Assembly (NCBI GenBank): GCA_000493965.1
Contig: AWNV01000006.1
Location: 39,369-103,368 of the forward strand
Origin: Candidatus Aminicenans sakinawicola JGI OTU-1
GTDB lineage: Bacteria; Acidobacteriota; Aminicenantia; Aminicenantales; Aminicenantaceae
Length of the DNA stretch: 64,000 nucleotides
Direction of reading: 5' to 3'
Positions 1 to 7,372 of the stretch are shown piece by piece (position 1 is the first letter of the stretch; each line of letters opens with the position of its first letter). The position numbers and the translations under genes are program-made. The notes beneath the pieces are model-generated. The model searched no databases. It saw only the letters and a program-made list of their open reading frames with translations, and was not told the origin of the DNA.

Positions 1-13
1 GAGAGAAATCTAA

Positions 14-838
14 GTGAAAAAAGAGTTTGGAAATCCCCTTATTCTTCCTCCTTTCAAAGGAAGAATACATCCTGAGTATGACCACCCGAATTTTAAGCAG
101 TCGATTACTAACTGCCACGGCCTTTTAAAGGATTCTTCATGTAAAATTTTACTCGACAGCAGGAACCGTATTGGGATTTTCAATGCTTCATTAGATAATG
201 GAAAAACCACAGATGTTGTAATTAAAGAGTTTTACACTTACGGAATTAACAAGCTTAAGAGCACATTTATCTCGTCAAAAGCATTAAAATCTTGGCGAGG
301 GAGTAATGCTCTGCTTGAAAGGGAAATAAAAACTCCTCTTCCTATAGCTTATCTTGAGAAAAGGAAGTCAATTTTCCTGGACCAGAGTTTCTTTTTATCC
401 GAAATGGAAAAAGACGTTGAAGAAATCCGCGGTTTATTTCTGAAACTCCCCGATGACGAACTTAGAGAAATTCTCAAATCTCTTGCAAGCTTTCTCTCTT
501 ATTGCCATGAAAAAGGAATCCTTCACCACGATCTTTCGGATGGAAACATTCTGGTTAGAAAAACCGAATCGAATAAATTCGTGTTCAATCTCATTGACAC
601 AAACCGAATCAGAGTTAAAAAGCAGATCGGGTTATTACAATGCATCAAGAATCTTATCCGGCTTGGCGTTCCGGATCGTTATCAACGGTTCTTTTTGGAA
701 AATTACCTTGGAGTGCCACATGTGAAAAGAGTTCTCTGGTTCTGGTATAAAATGAACAAAAATAGCTACACCTGGTTTATCGAGTTTAAGAAAGTACTTC
801 GACTAAAACAGCTAGCACGCAAAATAAAAATTCAATAA
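14..838 (+). CDS. Lipopolysaccharide kinase-like protein (Kdo/WaaP/InaA family)
   Basis: Small protein-kinase-fold enzyme of the type that phosphorylates sugars of the LPS inner core on the cytoplasmic face. A candidate ATP-binding lysine is K71 (VVIKEF). The catalytic loop HHDLSDGNIL lies at 171-180 with D173 as the likely base, and the metal-binding aspartate is D195 in LIDTNRIR. At 274 aa it has the usual size for the family. The GTG start at 14 directly follows an in-frame TAA. The stop is one base before the ATG of the next gene, so the two are probably co-transcribed. The substrate cannot be read from sequence; neighbours (glycosidase-like protein, methyltransferase) point to envelope polysaccharide. 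Family call firm, substrate inferred. Confidence 0.75.
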   Translation: MKKEFGNPLILPPFKGRIHPEYDHPNFKQSITNCHGLLKDSSCKILLDSRNRIGIFNASLDNGKTTDVVIKEFYTYGINKLKSTFISSKALKSWRGSNALLEREIKTPLPIAYLEKRKSIFLDQSFFLSEMEKDVEEIRGLFLKLPDDELREILKSLASFLSYCHEKGILHHDLSDGNILVRKTESNKFVFNLIDTNRIRVKKQIGLLQCIKNLIRLGVPDRYQRFFLENYLGVPHVKRVLWFWYKMNKNSYTWFIEFKKVLRLKQLARKIKIQ

Positions 839-839
839 A

Positions 840-2129
840 ATGAGTGAATCATTCCAATGGAACCCACATTCTGACCAGCCCCATAATATTGACCCCAAAA
901 AAAAACGGATCAAGTATTATTTTAAACATGCAGATAGCTATATTGACATCTTTTCGGCCAATCTCAATAAGGCAGTACCTGCACTTTCCTTATTCAGGCG
1001 TTATAAAAAGAAGATGTATAACGAGCCTGTAAAGATAGTAAAACCTTTTGCGATTTCTGTCTCTCAACAGGAAGAAAAAAACCCTGAGATCGCAGACAGT
1101 TTGAGAGAAATCGGAGTCTGCCAGACTCTTGTAAGAATCCCATCATGGGAAAGAGATAAACTTCAGTCTTTCGAGAAATTCTTTGACGTCCTCCAAAAAA
1201 AAGAAATTGAATTTTCTGTTGCACTGCTACAACAGAGGGATGATGTTCTTCATCCTTCCCATTGGGAGCATTTTTTAGAAGATGTATTTTCCAGATTTGG
1301 GGGGAAATGCTCCTTTTTTGAAATAGGACATGCATGGAACAGATCAAAATGGGGAGTTTGGGACCACAAAGAATATCTAAAACTTGCACGTCCTGCCTTT
1401 TCCCTGGCGAAAGATTATGGAGTAAAACTTGTGGGCCCGGCCGTGATTGACTTTGAATTTCATCTTTACGCTCCTGTCCTGAAAGAAATTCCCTTTGATA
1501 AAGTGAGTTCTCTCCTTTATGTAGACCGCATGGGAGCTCCGGAAAACAAACAGTTCGGCTGGGATACTCCCAGGAAGATAGCACTGCTTAAGGCAATTAT
1601 TGATGCTTGTCTGAAGAAAAAACAATGTCTATGGATAACAGAAGTAAACTGGCCCCTGCAAGGAACAGGAAAATACTCGCCAGCCTCAGGTAAGCCCAAC
1701 GTATCAGAGGAACAGCAGGCTGATTACCTTGTACGCTATTTTATACTTGCACTTGCGAGCGGCTATATTGAAAGGATATATTGGTGGCAGCTTGCTGCCC
1801 CGGGATATGGACTCATCGATTGCCGAGAAAAAACCTGGAGGAAACGGCCAAGTTTTTTTGCAATGAAGACCCTGGTTTCTTTTCTCGAGGGAAGCACATT
1901 CACAGGAAAAATTCATCAGCTTGGTGTGGAATTCTTCTCATTCAGCAAGGGAAAAAAGAATTTCACAATCTGCTGGAGTAACCGCGGACAGTCACCATTC
2001 TATGAGTATTGCTTTCCAAAGAAAGTGATCGAAGTTGTAGGACGGGATGGGAAAGAAATCTCCTTCAAGGATAATAAAATTAAAATTACCAAAAGCCCTA
2101 TATATGTCCTTTATGAAGACACTTCGTAG
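840..2129 (+). CDS. Clan-A glycoside-hydrolase-like TIM-barrel protein (GH39-like), atypical active site
   Basis: A 429-aa protein without signal peptide whose pattern resembles (beta/alpha)8 glycosidases. The segment FFEIGHAWN (159-167) sits where clan-A enzymes have E-x-G/W-N-E-P-N, and WITEVNWP (265-272, E268) matches the usual nucleophile strand. The Asn-Glu of the acid/base motif appears as His-Ala here, so normal hydrolysis is doubtful. It follows the WaaP-like kinase by one base and precedes a methyltransferase, so a role in making or trimming a surface glycan is likely. Family placement is by motif only; it could belong to an unclassified TIM-barrel group. Confidence 0.55.
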   Translation: MSESFQWNPHSDQPHNIDPKKKRIKYYFKHADSYIDIFSANLNKAVPALSLFRRYKKKMYNEPVKIVKPFAISVSQQEEKNPEIADSLREIGVCQTLVRIPSWERDKLQSFEKFFDVLQKKEIEFSVALLQQRDDVLHPSHWEHFLEDVFSRFGGKCSFFEIGHAWNRSKWGVWDHKEYLKLARPAFSLAKDYGVKLVGPAVIDFEFHLYAPVLKEIPFDKVSSLLYVDRMGAPENKQFGWDTPRKIALLKAIIDACLKKKQCLWITEVNWPLQGTGKYSPASGKPNVSEEQQADYLVRYFILALASGYIERIYWWQLAAPGYGLIDCREKTWRKRPSFFAMKTLVSFLEGSTFTGKIHQLGVEFFSFSKGKKNFTICWSNRGQSPFYEYCFPKKVIEVVGRDGKEISFKDNKIKITKSPIYVLYEDTS

Positions 2130-2143
2130 AGGAAAAAGAAAAA

Positions 2144-2791
2144 ATGAACAAGAACACACCTTTTAAAAAACATGAAGTTGAAGACTATGAAAGAAAGAGG
2201 TACAGAGGAATAGACCAGAAGATTGTACATACAAGAGAGCAAAAAATCCTGGAAAAAATTCTAAGGACCGCTGGCAAAGATGCAATACGAGTCTTAGATC
2301 TTCCATGCGGATATGGACGGTTTTCCAGCTTGATGCTCAAGAAAGGATTTTCCTTTGTAAGCAGCGACCTTTCATTTTACATGGTCAAACGGGCAGAAGA
2401 ACACAGCAGACTCTACAACCCGGCTTCAGCATCAGGGGTCGTTGCAGATGCAAAGCATGGACTTCCATTTAAGCAAAAAGCATTCAATATCATTCTTTCC
2501 ATGAGGTTTTTTCATCACCTCCATGAAAAGAAAAATAGGAAATTTATCCTAAAAGAATTCTTTTATGTTTCTTCCAAGTACGTGATCCTTTCATATTACC
2601 AGATGAATTTTCTTCACATTCTCCAGAGAAAATTTAGAAAAAAACTAAAAAAGAGCAAGACGCAAATAAAGATGATTTCGCGCAAGGAATTTCAAGAAGA
2701 GGTTGAAGATGCCGGTTTCTCTATTATAAAGATTTTTCCATTATTCAGAGGGATTCACTCTCACCACATAGCTTTTTTGGAGAAGGGCTAG
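2144..2791 (+). CDS. Class I SAM-dependent methyltransferase
   Basis: A 215-aa methyltransferase with the SAM-binding glycine motif VLDLPCGYGRFSS near residue 50, an acidic residue at the end of strand 2 (SSDLS) and a conserved-looking FFHHLHEK helix start. It follows the glycoside-hydrolase-like gene by 14 bases with a purine-rich ribosome site (gaggaaaaagaaaaa) and completes a three-gene plus-strand set. The acceptor is unknown; a sugar or lipid of the envelope fits the context. Its last codons overlap by four bases the end of the convergent outer-membrane protein gene. Confidence 0.7.
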   Translation: MNKNTPFKKHEVEDYERKRYRGIDQKIVHTREQKILEKILRTAGKDAIRVLDLPCGYGRFSSLMLKKGFSFVSSDLSFYMVKRAEEHSRLYNPASASGVVADAKHGLPFKQKAFNIILSMRFFHHLHEKKNRKFILKEFFYVSSKYVILSYYQMNFLHILQRKFRKKLKKSKTQIKMISRKEFQEEVEDAGFSIIKIFPLFRGIHSHHIAFLEKG

Positions 2792-3990
2792 AACCTGATC
2801 CTGATTCCTGCTTTTATACTAAACCCGGATAGGTCGATCATTGCATTCTGGACATCTGAAACGCCTGCTTCAGTTGGCTTTTTTTCCCGGATAAAAAGAA
2901 AAGAGCAGGATTTTTCTTCTGATATTTGATGCTTAAAAATATAAAGCATACCTTCTTCAGTATATGTCAGGCCTGCTGAGTCTTTGTAATCCGTTTTGCC
3001 TTCGAAGTTGTTAATTCTGGCGTATCGTCCAGTGGCTTCCATAAAAAAATCCAGATGAGGAACTATTTCCTGTACAAAACCAAATCCCCCAACGATTCCG
3101 ACATCCCGAGCTTTTGCCTCACCTGTCCAGTCTTTAAAAATGTTATCTTCCTTAATACGGTAAAAATAGCTGCACTCAGTAAAAAAGTATTCTAGACCTG
3201 TTTTAATATAAAAACCGGGAACAGGGTAGCAGTAGAGAGCCAATCTCACAGGAAGAACCTTTATTTTAGGCCTCGTGGTCAGACTGTCAGTGGAAGAGGA
3301 GCTCTGAAACTCAACCCGGCTTTCTCTTTCTCTAAGAAAATAATCCGCTCCGATCCCAACAGAAAATACATTAGAGAGAGAAAAAGATATTTCTGCTCCA
3401 AACATATAGCTCAAGTTAAGAGGTTTTATATCTCCTTTTCCTTGAATTCCCAGAATATCACTATAGTAATCGGCTAAACCTTGAGAACCCTCGTTTAAAT
3501 CCCCGCCAGAAATAAAAATCCCTCCGCCTGATAGAAAAAGATTAAACCTGGAGAATGAAGCTTTGAGACTTGTGGAAGTGACAGGAGAAGGCTGTATTGG
3601 TTCTACTTCTTCCCTTTCAACCTTGCTGACTTTTTCCCTTTCAATCTTTTTCTCGCCTGCTCCTCTTTCTTGGGGAAGGTTTTCAATCTCTATTACAAGG
3701 CTTTCATGGACATATCCCGAGACAGTGTCTCCCTCATCCTGTACCAATCTAACTCGATACCATTCACCTTCTTTCTCTGAAGAATCAATGATTGTCCCCT
3801 GAGGCAGCTGATAGATGATTATACTTCCTATATCTGGTTTTAATCTTACATTAGCCTGTTCTATGACAACTTTAAGTCTTATTGAAACGCTCTGAGCCCA
3901 AACAGTCACAAAAAAGAGAAGGAAAAATACAAGTAAGAGAATAAGAACTTTTAATTCGCTTTTACAGCTGGAAGTTTTTTTAAATCTCAC
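2788..3990 (-). CDS. SH3-domain outer-membrane beta-barrel protein
   Basis: A 400-aa exported protein. After an N-terminal hydrophobic segment ending near VTVWAQS comes a bacterial SH3 domain (about 36-105: ANVRLKPDIGSII ... GEWYRVRL ... GYVHESLVIE), a charged linker, and then a region of alternating hydrophobic strands (about 140-400) ending in Phe, as outer-membrane barrels do. The barrel part shares the SGGDLN...YY motif and the closing LSGFSIKAGIRIRF pattern with the protein at 59049-60050, so the two are paralogues. The start is GTG with a weak ribosome site. The SH3 part may bind peptidoglycan. Function not known. Confidence 0.6.
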   Translation of the reverse strand: MRFKKTSSCKSELKVLILLLVFFLLFFVTVWAQSVSIRLKVVIEQANVRLKPDIGSIIIYQLPQGTIIDSSEKEGEWYRVRLVQDEGDTVSGYVHESLVIEIENLPQERGAGEKKIEREKVSKVEREEVEPIQPSPVTSTSLKASFSRFNLFLSGGGIFISGGDLNEGSQGLADYYSDILGIQGKGDIKPLNLSYMFGAEISFSLSNVFSVGIGADYFLRERESRVEFQSSSSTDSLTTRPKIKVLPVRLALYCYPVPGFYIKTGLEYFFTECSYFYRIKEDNIFKDWTGEAKARDVGIVGGFGFVQEIVPHLDFFMEATGRYARINNFEGKTDYKDSAGLTYTEEGMLYIFKHQISEEKSCSFLFIREKKPTEAGVSDVQNAMIDLSGFSIKAGIRIRF

Positions 3991-4136
3991 TTTTTCACAT
4001 CTGTTCTATGTACACTTATGATAAAAGAATGTATTTTCCTTTTTTCAAGGATTATAGATTAGAGGCTGCGGCCTGTCAAGGACACAAAAATTCTATCGCC
4101 CGCAGCCAATAAAAAGGTAAAAATACAATCTGGACT
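3991..4136. other. Intergenic region with an 8-bp inverted repeat
   Basis: No gene is visible. GGCTGCGG (4064-4071) and CCGCAGCC (4100-4107) form an 8-bp inverted repeat around a 28-base loop. It could fold in the leader of the minus-strand barrel gene or be repeat debris beside the transposable element that begins at 4137. Confidence 0.35.
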
Positions 4137-4500
4137 GGTTCATCGCAATAATGCATACCTAGATAGATCGTATCAGATAAAATGCATGTAAACAAATGAA
4201 TTTGAGGGGATGGAGGAAGCGACATTGAAAGATTTAGCCTTTCTGTGTCGATCTTCGAGGGAACCAGACGAAGTCTGGCCTGATGGATGTGTGAGCACTG
4301 TATAATCAAAGGGGCGGTGTTAATGATGGCTCGCGGGCATTGTGGCGTTGCTTAAGATAAGCATGCGGAGTTCCATCAGAGCCGAGAAGATCGGGGAGGA
4401 AATGGCGTTAAAAATCTTAGTGGAGCGCAAACATGCACTCAAATTCATTCGCTCCTCTTCCTCTTATCTTCTAATCAGGTATCTATTATTGCGATGAGCC
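4137..4500 (-). mobile_element. MITE-like element, long form (364 bp)
   Basis: The left end GGTTCATCGCAATAATGCAT and the reverse complement of the right end GGCTCATCGCAATAATAGAT match at about 21 of 24 positions. Immediate flanks are TCTGGACT (4129-4136) and TCTGGATT (4501-4508), a near-perfect 8-bp direct repeat as expected of a target-site duplication. Both arms match the short element at 41946-42062, in the opposite orientation. No transposase reading frame fits. The roughly 230-base core is richer in G+C than the flanks and contains hairpins CCAGAC-GAA-GTCTGG (4264-4278) and TGCTTA-AGA-TAAGCA (4349-4363). GG-starting ends with 8-bp duplications are known from ISL3- and IS1595-type elements; that link is only suggestive. 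Confidence 0.7.
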
Positions 4501-4508
4501 TCTGGATT

Positions 4509-4605
4509 ATTCATGACTCAATGTCAGCTCAGGGGTAGAATGGGTCGGCTTGCTTGAAAGGTGAAAAATGTTGATAATAGATTTGGATGTTATTATAAAG
4601 GCACA
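4509..4605 (-). repeat. Degraded copy of the composite (A/B) repeat
   Basis: On the minus strand this reads like the junction of the composite repeat seen intact at 20284-20546. A piece resembling the 15-bp inverted end (ATCAACATTTTTC, versus ATCAGCAATTTTTACC) is followed by AAGCAAGCCGACCC, similar to GGCGAGCCGA of the hairpin unit. The variant CCGACCCA-TCTACCC is shared with the fragment at 37436-37500. It lies directly upstream of yggT and reaches into its ribosome-binding region. Confidence 0.5.
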
Positions 4606-4610
4606 AAAAA

Positions 4611-4934
4611 ATGATCCTACTTGCCAATTTTTTGATTGCAACAGCAAGGATAATCCATATACTTCTTATGATCTATGTCTGGATCGTTATCATTCGTGCC
4701 CTTCTATCCTGGATTCAAATTCCCACTTTATACTCGCTTTCAGTTATCCTATATCACCTAACAAAACCGGTATTAAGGCCTCTCCGAAAATTCTTTCCCC
4801 CTTCCAAGATGGGCGGCGTTGATATAAGTCCTTTTATTATTATACTGTTGATTCTCTTTTTAGATAGTTTCCTTGTACGATCTCTATCTCTCTATGCTCA
4901 ACAACTACTCAGGCACCAGACATGGTCATTTTAA
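4611..4934 (+). CDS. yggT: YggT family integral membrane protein
   Basis: A 107-aa protein with two hydrophobic YggT segments (about 4-25 and 80-98) and the family signature TKPVLRPLRK followed by GGVDISPFI. The family is widespread and loosely linked to membrane or osmotic functions, cell division or photosystem assembly in different organisms; its biochemical role is unsettled. The next gene encodes a DUF167 (YggU) protein, a partnership seen in many genomes. The likely ribosome site (aaagg) lies within sequence derived from the repeat just upstream. Confidence 0.8.
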   Translation: MILLANFLIATARIIHILLMIYVWIVIIRALLSWIQIPTLYSLSVILYHLTKPVLRPLRKFFPPSKMGGVDISPFIIILLILFLDSFLVRSLSLYAQQLLRHQTWSF

Positions 4935-5011
4935 TAATAAGGATAGTTTATATTGTGCACTATATCCAAATCCCAATTTCAAGATATATTCAAATCACTT
5001 AAGGTATCAAT

Positions 5012-5257
5012 TTGAAGCATAAAGATAAAATTTTTTTAAACGTCAAGGTTCAACCATGCTCCAGAAAGCGTGAGATAGACAAAAAAGGTCCAACCGAGTA
5101 CAGAATACGTGTTCTGTCTCCTCCCTCCAAAGAAAAAGCCAACAAGGAAGTCATTGAAATAATTGCTTCCCACTTTGATCTCCCTGTTTCCTGTGTAAGA
5201 ATCATAAAAGGGCACAAATCCCGCAATAAAATCATTGAACTTGAAAGCGGGAAGTAA
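5012..5257 (+). CDS. DUF167 (YggU) family protein
   Basis: An 81-aa basic protein with the family core: VKVQPCSRKREI at the N-terminus, YRIRVLSPPSKEKANKEVI in the middle and RIIKGHKSRNKIIEL at the end. No enzymatic function is established for the family. The TTG start at 5012 is chosen because AAGG lies about ten bases upstream and no ATG is available before the first conserved strand. Its position after yggT is the usual neighbourhood. Confidence 0.75.
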   Translation: MKHKDKIFLNVKVQPCSRKREIDKKGPTEYRIRVLSPPSKEKANKEVIEIIASHFDLPVSCVRIIKGHKSRNKIIELESGK

Positions 5258-5393
5258 ATGAGAGCTTAAGAATGGAAATCTATACTCACGGCTCGACCTT
5301 TTTGGTAAATAGCAGGGAACTTCTTGTTTTTTTGTTTTTTCATGCTAAAATATTTTTGATATCGCTTAAACCCCTGTATGGGAGGAGTTAAAA

Positions 5394-6272
5394 ATGACTA
5401 ACTTTTTGAAAAAAATTCTCTGGGCTACTGATTTTTCTGATGAATCTCAGGAAGCGCTTTTGTATGCCAGTATATTCGCAAAAACCTTCAAAGCCAAAAT
5501 TATCGCATTGCATGTAGTGCCAGATTTTTCGCCTGCCCTTTATGACACCGAAATAGTCATAAAAGGCGAGCTTGCGCAAAAAGTGGACATAATAAAAAAG
5601 GAAGCAAAAAATAGGCTTGACAATTTGAGAGAGACAAAAGGCATGTCATTCGAGAGCCTGGTTAAAGAAGGAAATGCCTCCAAGAAAATTTTAGAAACAG
5701 CCGAAGAAGAAAATATTGACTTGATTGTAGTAGGAAAAAGAGGCATGTCAGTGATTGAAAAACTTTTTATAGGGAGTGTCGCTAACCAACTATTACGTAA
5801 CTCCCATATTCCCCTTCTTATAACAAAGAAAAGGCGCGGAAAACCCCGCTTTAAAAATATCCTTGTGCCTACAGATTTCTCCGAACGCGAAGAAATAGAA
5901 AGAGATTATGCCTGGAATTTAGCAAAAGCTTTTGACTCCGATCTTATGCTTCTCAATATCCTGGAACTTCATGATTATGAATTCTCCCCTAGAGAAATTG
6001 ATGAAATGTTTGATGCTGTTTTGAAGAGGCTCAAACGAAGAAGGAAAAGGGAAAAAGAAAACATAAAAGTCTCAGAGGACGTTTACCGTGCTGTCAATGC
6101 CTCTATAGGAATCGTGGATTATTCCCAGACTCACGGATTTGATCTAATCGTTATATCTACCTGTGGTCATAGTAAGCTGCATAGGTTTTTCTTGGGAAGC
6201 ACTACAGAAAAAGTCATTTCTTACAGCAATATCCCTGTTTTTGCTATTCCTCCGTCTCGTTGTGATAGTTAA
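5394..6272 (+). CDS. Tandem universal stress protein (two UspA domains)
   Basis: A 292-aa protein of two Usp domains (about 5-146 and 152-288). Both carry the nucleotide-binding pattern G-x2-G-x9-G-S/T: GKRGMSVIEKLFIGS in the first and CGHSKLHRFFLGST in the second, so both halves may bind ATP. Usp proteins help cells survive growth arrest and stress; the exact role here is unknown. The ATG at 5394 has a clear ribosome site (gggaggag). The next gene, dprA, starts two bases after the stop. Confidence 0.85.
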   Translation: MTNFLKKILWATDFSDESQEALLYASIFAKTFKAKIIALHVVPDFSPALYDTEIVIKGELAQKVDIIKKEAKNRLDNLRETKGMSFESLVKEGNASKKILETAEEENIDLIVVGKRGMSVIEKLFIGSVANQLLRNSHIPLLITKKRRGKPRFKNILVPTDFSEREEIERDYAWNLAKAFDSDLMLLNILELHDYEFSPREIDEMFDAVLKRLKRRRKREKENIKVSEDVYRAVNASIGIVDYSQTHGFDLIVISTCGHSKLHRFFLGSTTEKVISYSNIPVFAIPPSRCDS

Positions 6273-6274
6273 AG

Positions 6275-7372
6275 GTGAACAAAAACCTGCAGTATTGGGT
6301 CGCTTTAAACCTTGTTCTATCCGAAAAATTAAAATTTGCCAGAAAGATTATCACTCATTTTTCTTCTGTTTCAGATGTCTTTGAAGCAGGGATAAAAGAC
6401 CTGCTAGCCATCGGAATAGATAAAAAGCATGCCGAATCCATAAAATCTCCAAAGATACTGGACCAGGCCAGCAGAGAAATTGATAGAATTACAAAGAAAA
6501 AATATACTATCCTTACTCTGGACGATAGAAATTATCCTGATTATTTAAGAGAAACTTTTGACCCTCCTCTCGTCCTTTATTGTGCGGGAAAAACTGAACT
6601 GCTAAAAGGCCCGGCTGTTTCAATTGTCGGAGCACGAAGACCGACTCCATATGGAAGAGCGGTCGCAGAAAGGCTCTCTCAGGATCTGGCATCTCGTGGA
6701 ATAATTATTGTCAGTGGGTTAGCATATGGCATCGATTCTATTGCCCATTGGGGGGCTCTTAAAGGAGGAAAGACAATTGCCGTGTTGGGATCAGGATTAG
6801 AATACATTTACCCGAAAGAAAATTTAAAGCTTTTTGAAAAAATCATAGAAACTGGAGCTGTAGTGTCTGAATATCCGCATAACGCACCTCCACTAGCGTC
6901 TCACTTTCCTTTGAGAAACAGGATTATCAGCGGTCTGTCACTTGCCCTGGTAGTAGTGGAAGGCACAAAGAAAAGCGGCTCCCTTATTTCTGCAAGGTTA
7001 GCTCTTGAAGAAAACAGGGAAGTCATGGCTGTTCCTGGAAATATTACCTCCAGACTCAGCCAAGGAACAAACTGGCTGATCAAAACAGGAGCAAAGCTTA
7101 TTGAGAACTGGGAAGATATTGCTGAAGAACTTCCATCGCCTTTGAAGGATAATCTTCTTTCGCAAAAAAAGGACAAAAAGGACATCCCTTCAATGGCACC
7201 CAAAGAGAAGATGCTGTTTGAGCTTCTCAGCCCGGATTCAAGAACTCACATCGATGAACTTGTGGAGAAAAGCGACCTCTCAGTCTCTGAGATTCTTTCG
7301 ATTTTACTCAATCTGGAACTTAACGGGTTAATTTCACAAAGTCCAGGAAAATACTTCCAGAGGAAACTATGA
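6275..7372 (+). CDS. dprA: DNA-processing protein DprA
   Basis: Binds incoming single-stranded DNA during natural transformation and loads RecA. The protein has 365 aa: an N-terminal helical region, the Rossmann-like DprA core (about 80-290) with SIVGARRPTPYG (116-127), VSGLAYGIDSIAH (146-158) and VLGSGLEYIYP (170-180), and a C-terminal winged-helix part. The GTG start lies two bases after the Usp stop. Its last four bases overlap the start of topA, a common dprA-topA pairing. comEA- and comF-like genes also lie in the window, but no uptake pilus or ComEC channel is visible. Confidence 0.92.
   Translation: MNKNLQYWVALNLVLSEKLKFARKIITHFSSVSDVFEAGIKDLLAIGIDKKHAESIKSPKILDQASREIDRITKKKYTILTLDDRNYPDYLRETFDPPLVLYCAGKTELLKGPAVSIVGARRPTPYGRAVAERLSQDLASRGIIIVSGLAYGIDSIAHWGALKGGKTIAVLGSGLEYIYPKENLKLFEKIIETGAVVSEYPHNAPPLASHFPLRNRIISGLSLALVVVEGTKKSGSLISARLALEENREVMAVPGNITSRLSQGTNWLIKTGAKLIENWEDIAEELPSPLKDNLLSQKKDKKDIPSMAPKEKMLFELLSPDSRTHIDELVEKSDLSVSEILSILLNLELNGLISQSPGKYFQRKL

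Noticed and set aside
994..1584. 196-codon minus-strand reading frame inside the glycoside-hydrolase-like gene
   Set aside because: Antisense shadow of a well-supported gene; composition is not protein-like and it has no ribosome site.
4076..4309. 77-codon frame within the long inverted-repeat element
   Set aside because: It crosses the element boundary and terminal repeat, has no ribosome site and no recognisable motif.
4137..4500. Defence or toxin-antitoxin cassette in the non-coding gap
   Set aside because: No paired small reading frames; inverted ends and target duplication explain the region as a MITE-like element.
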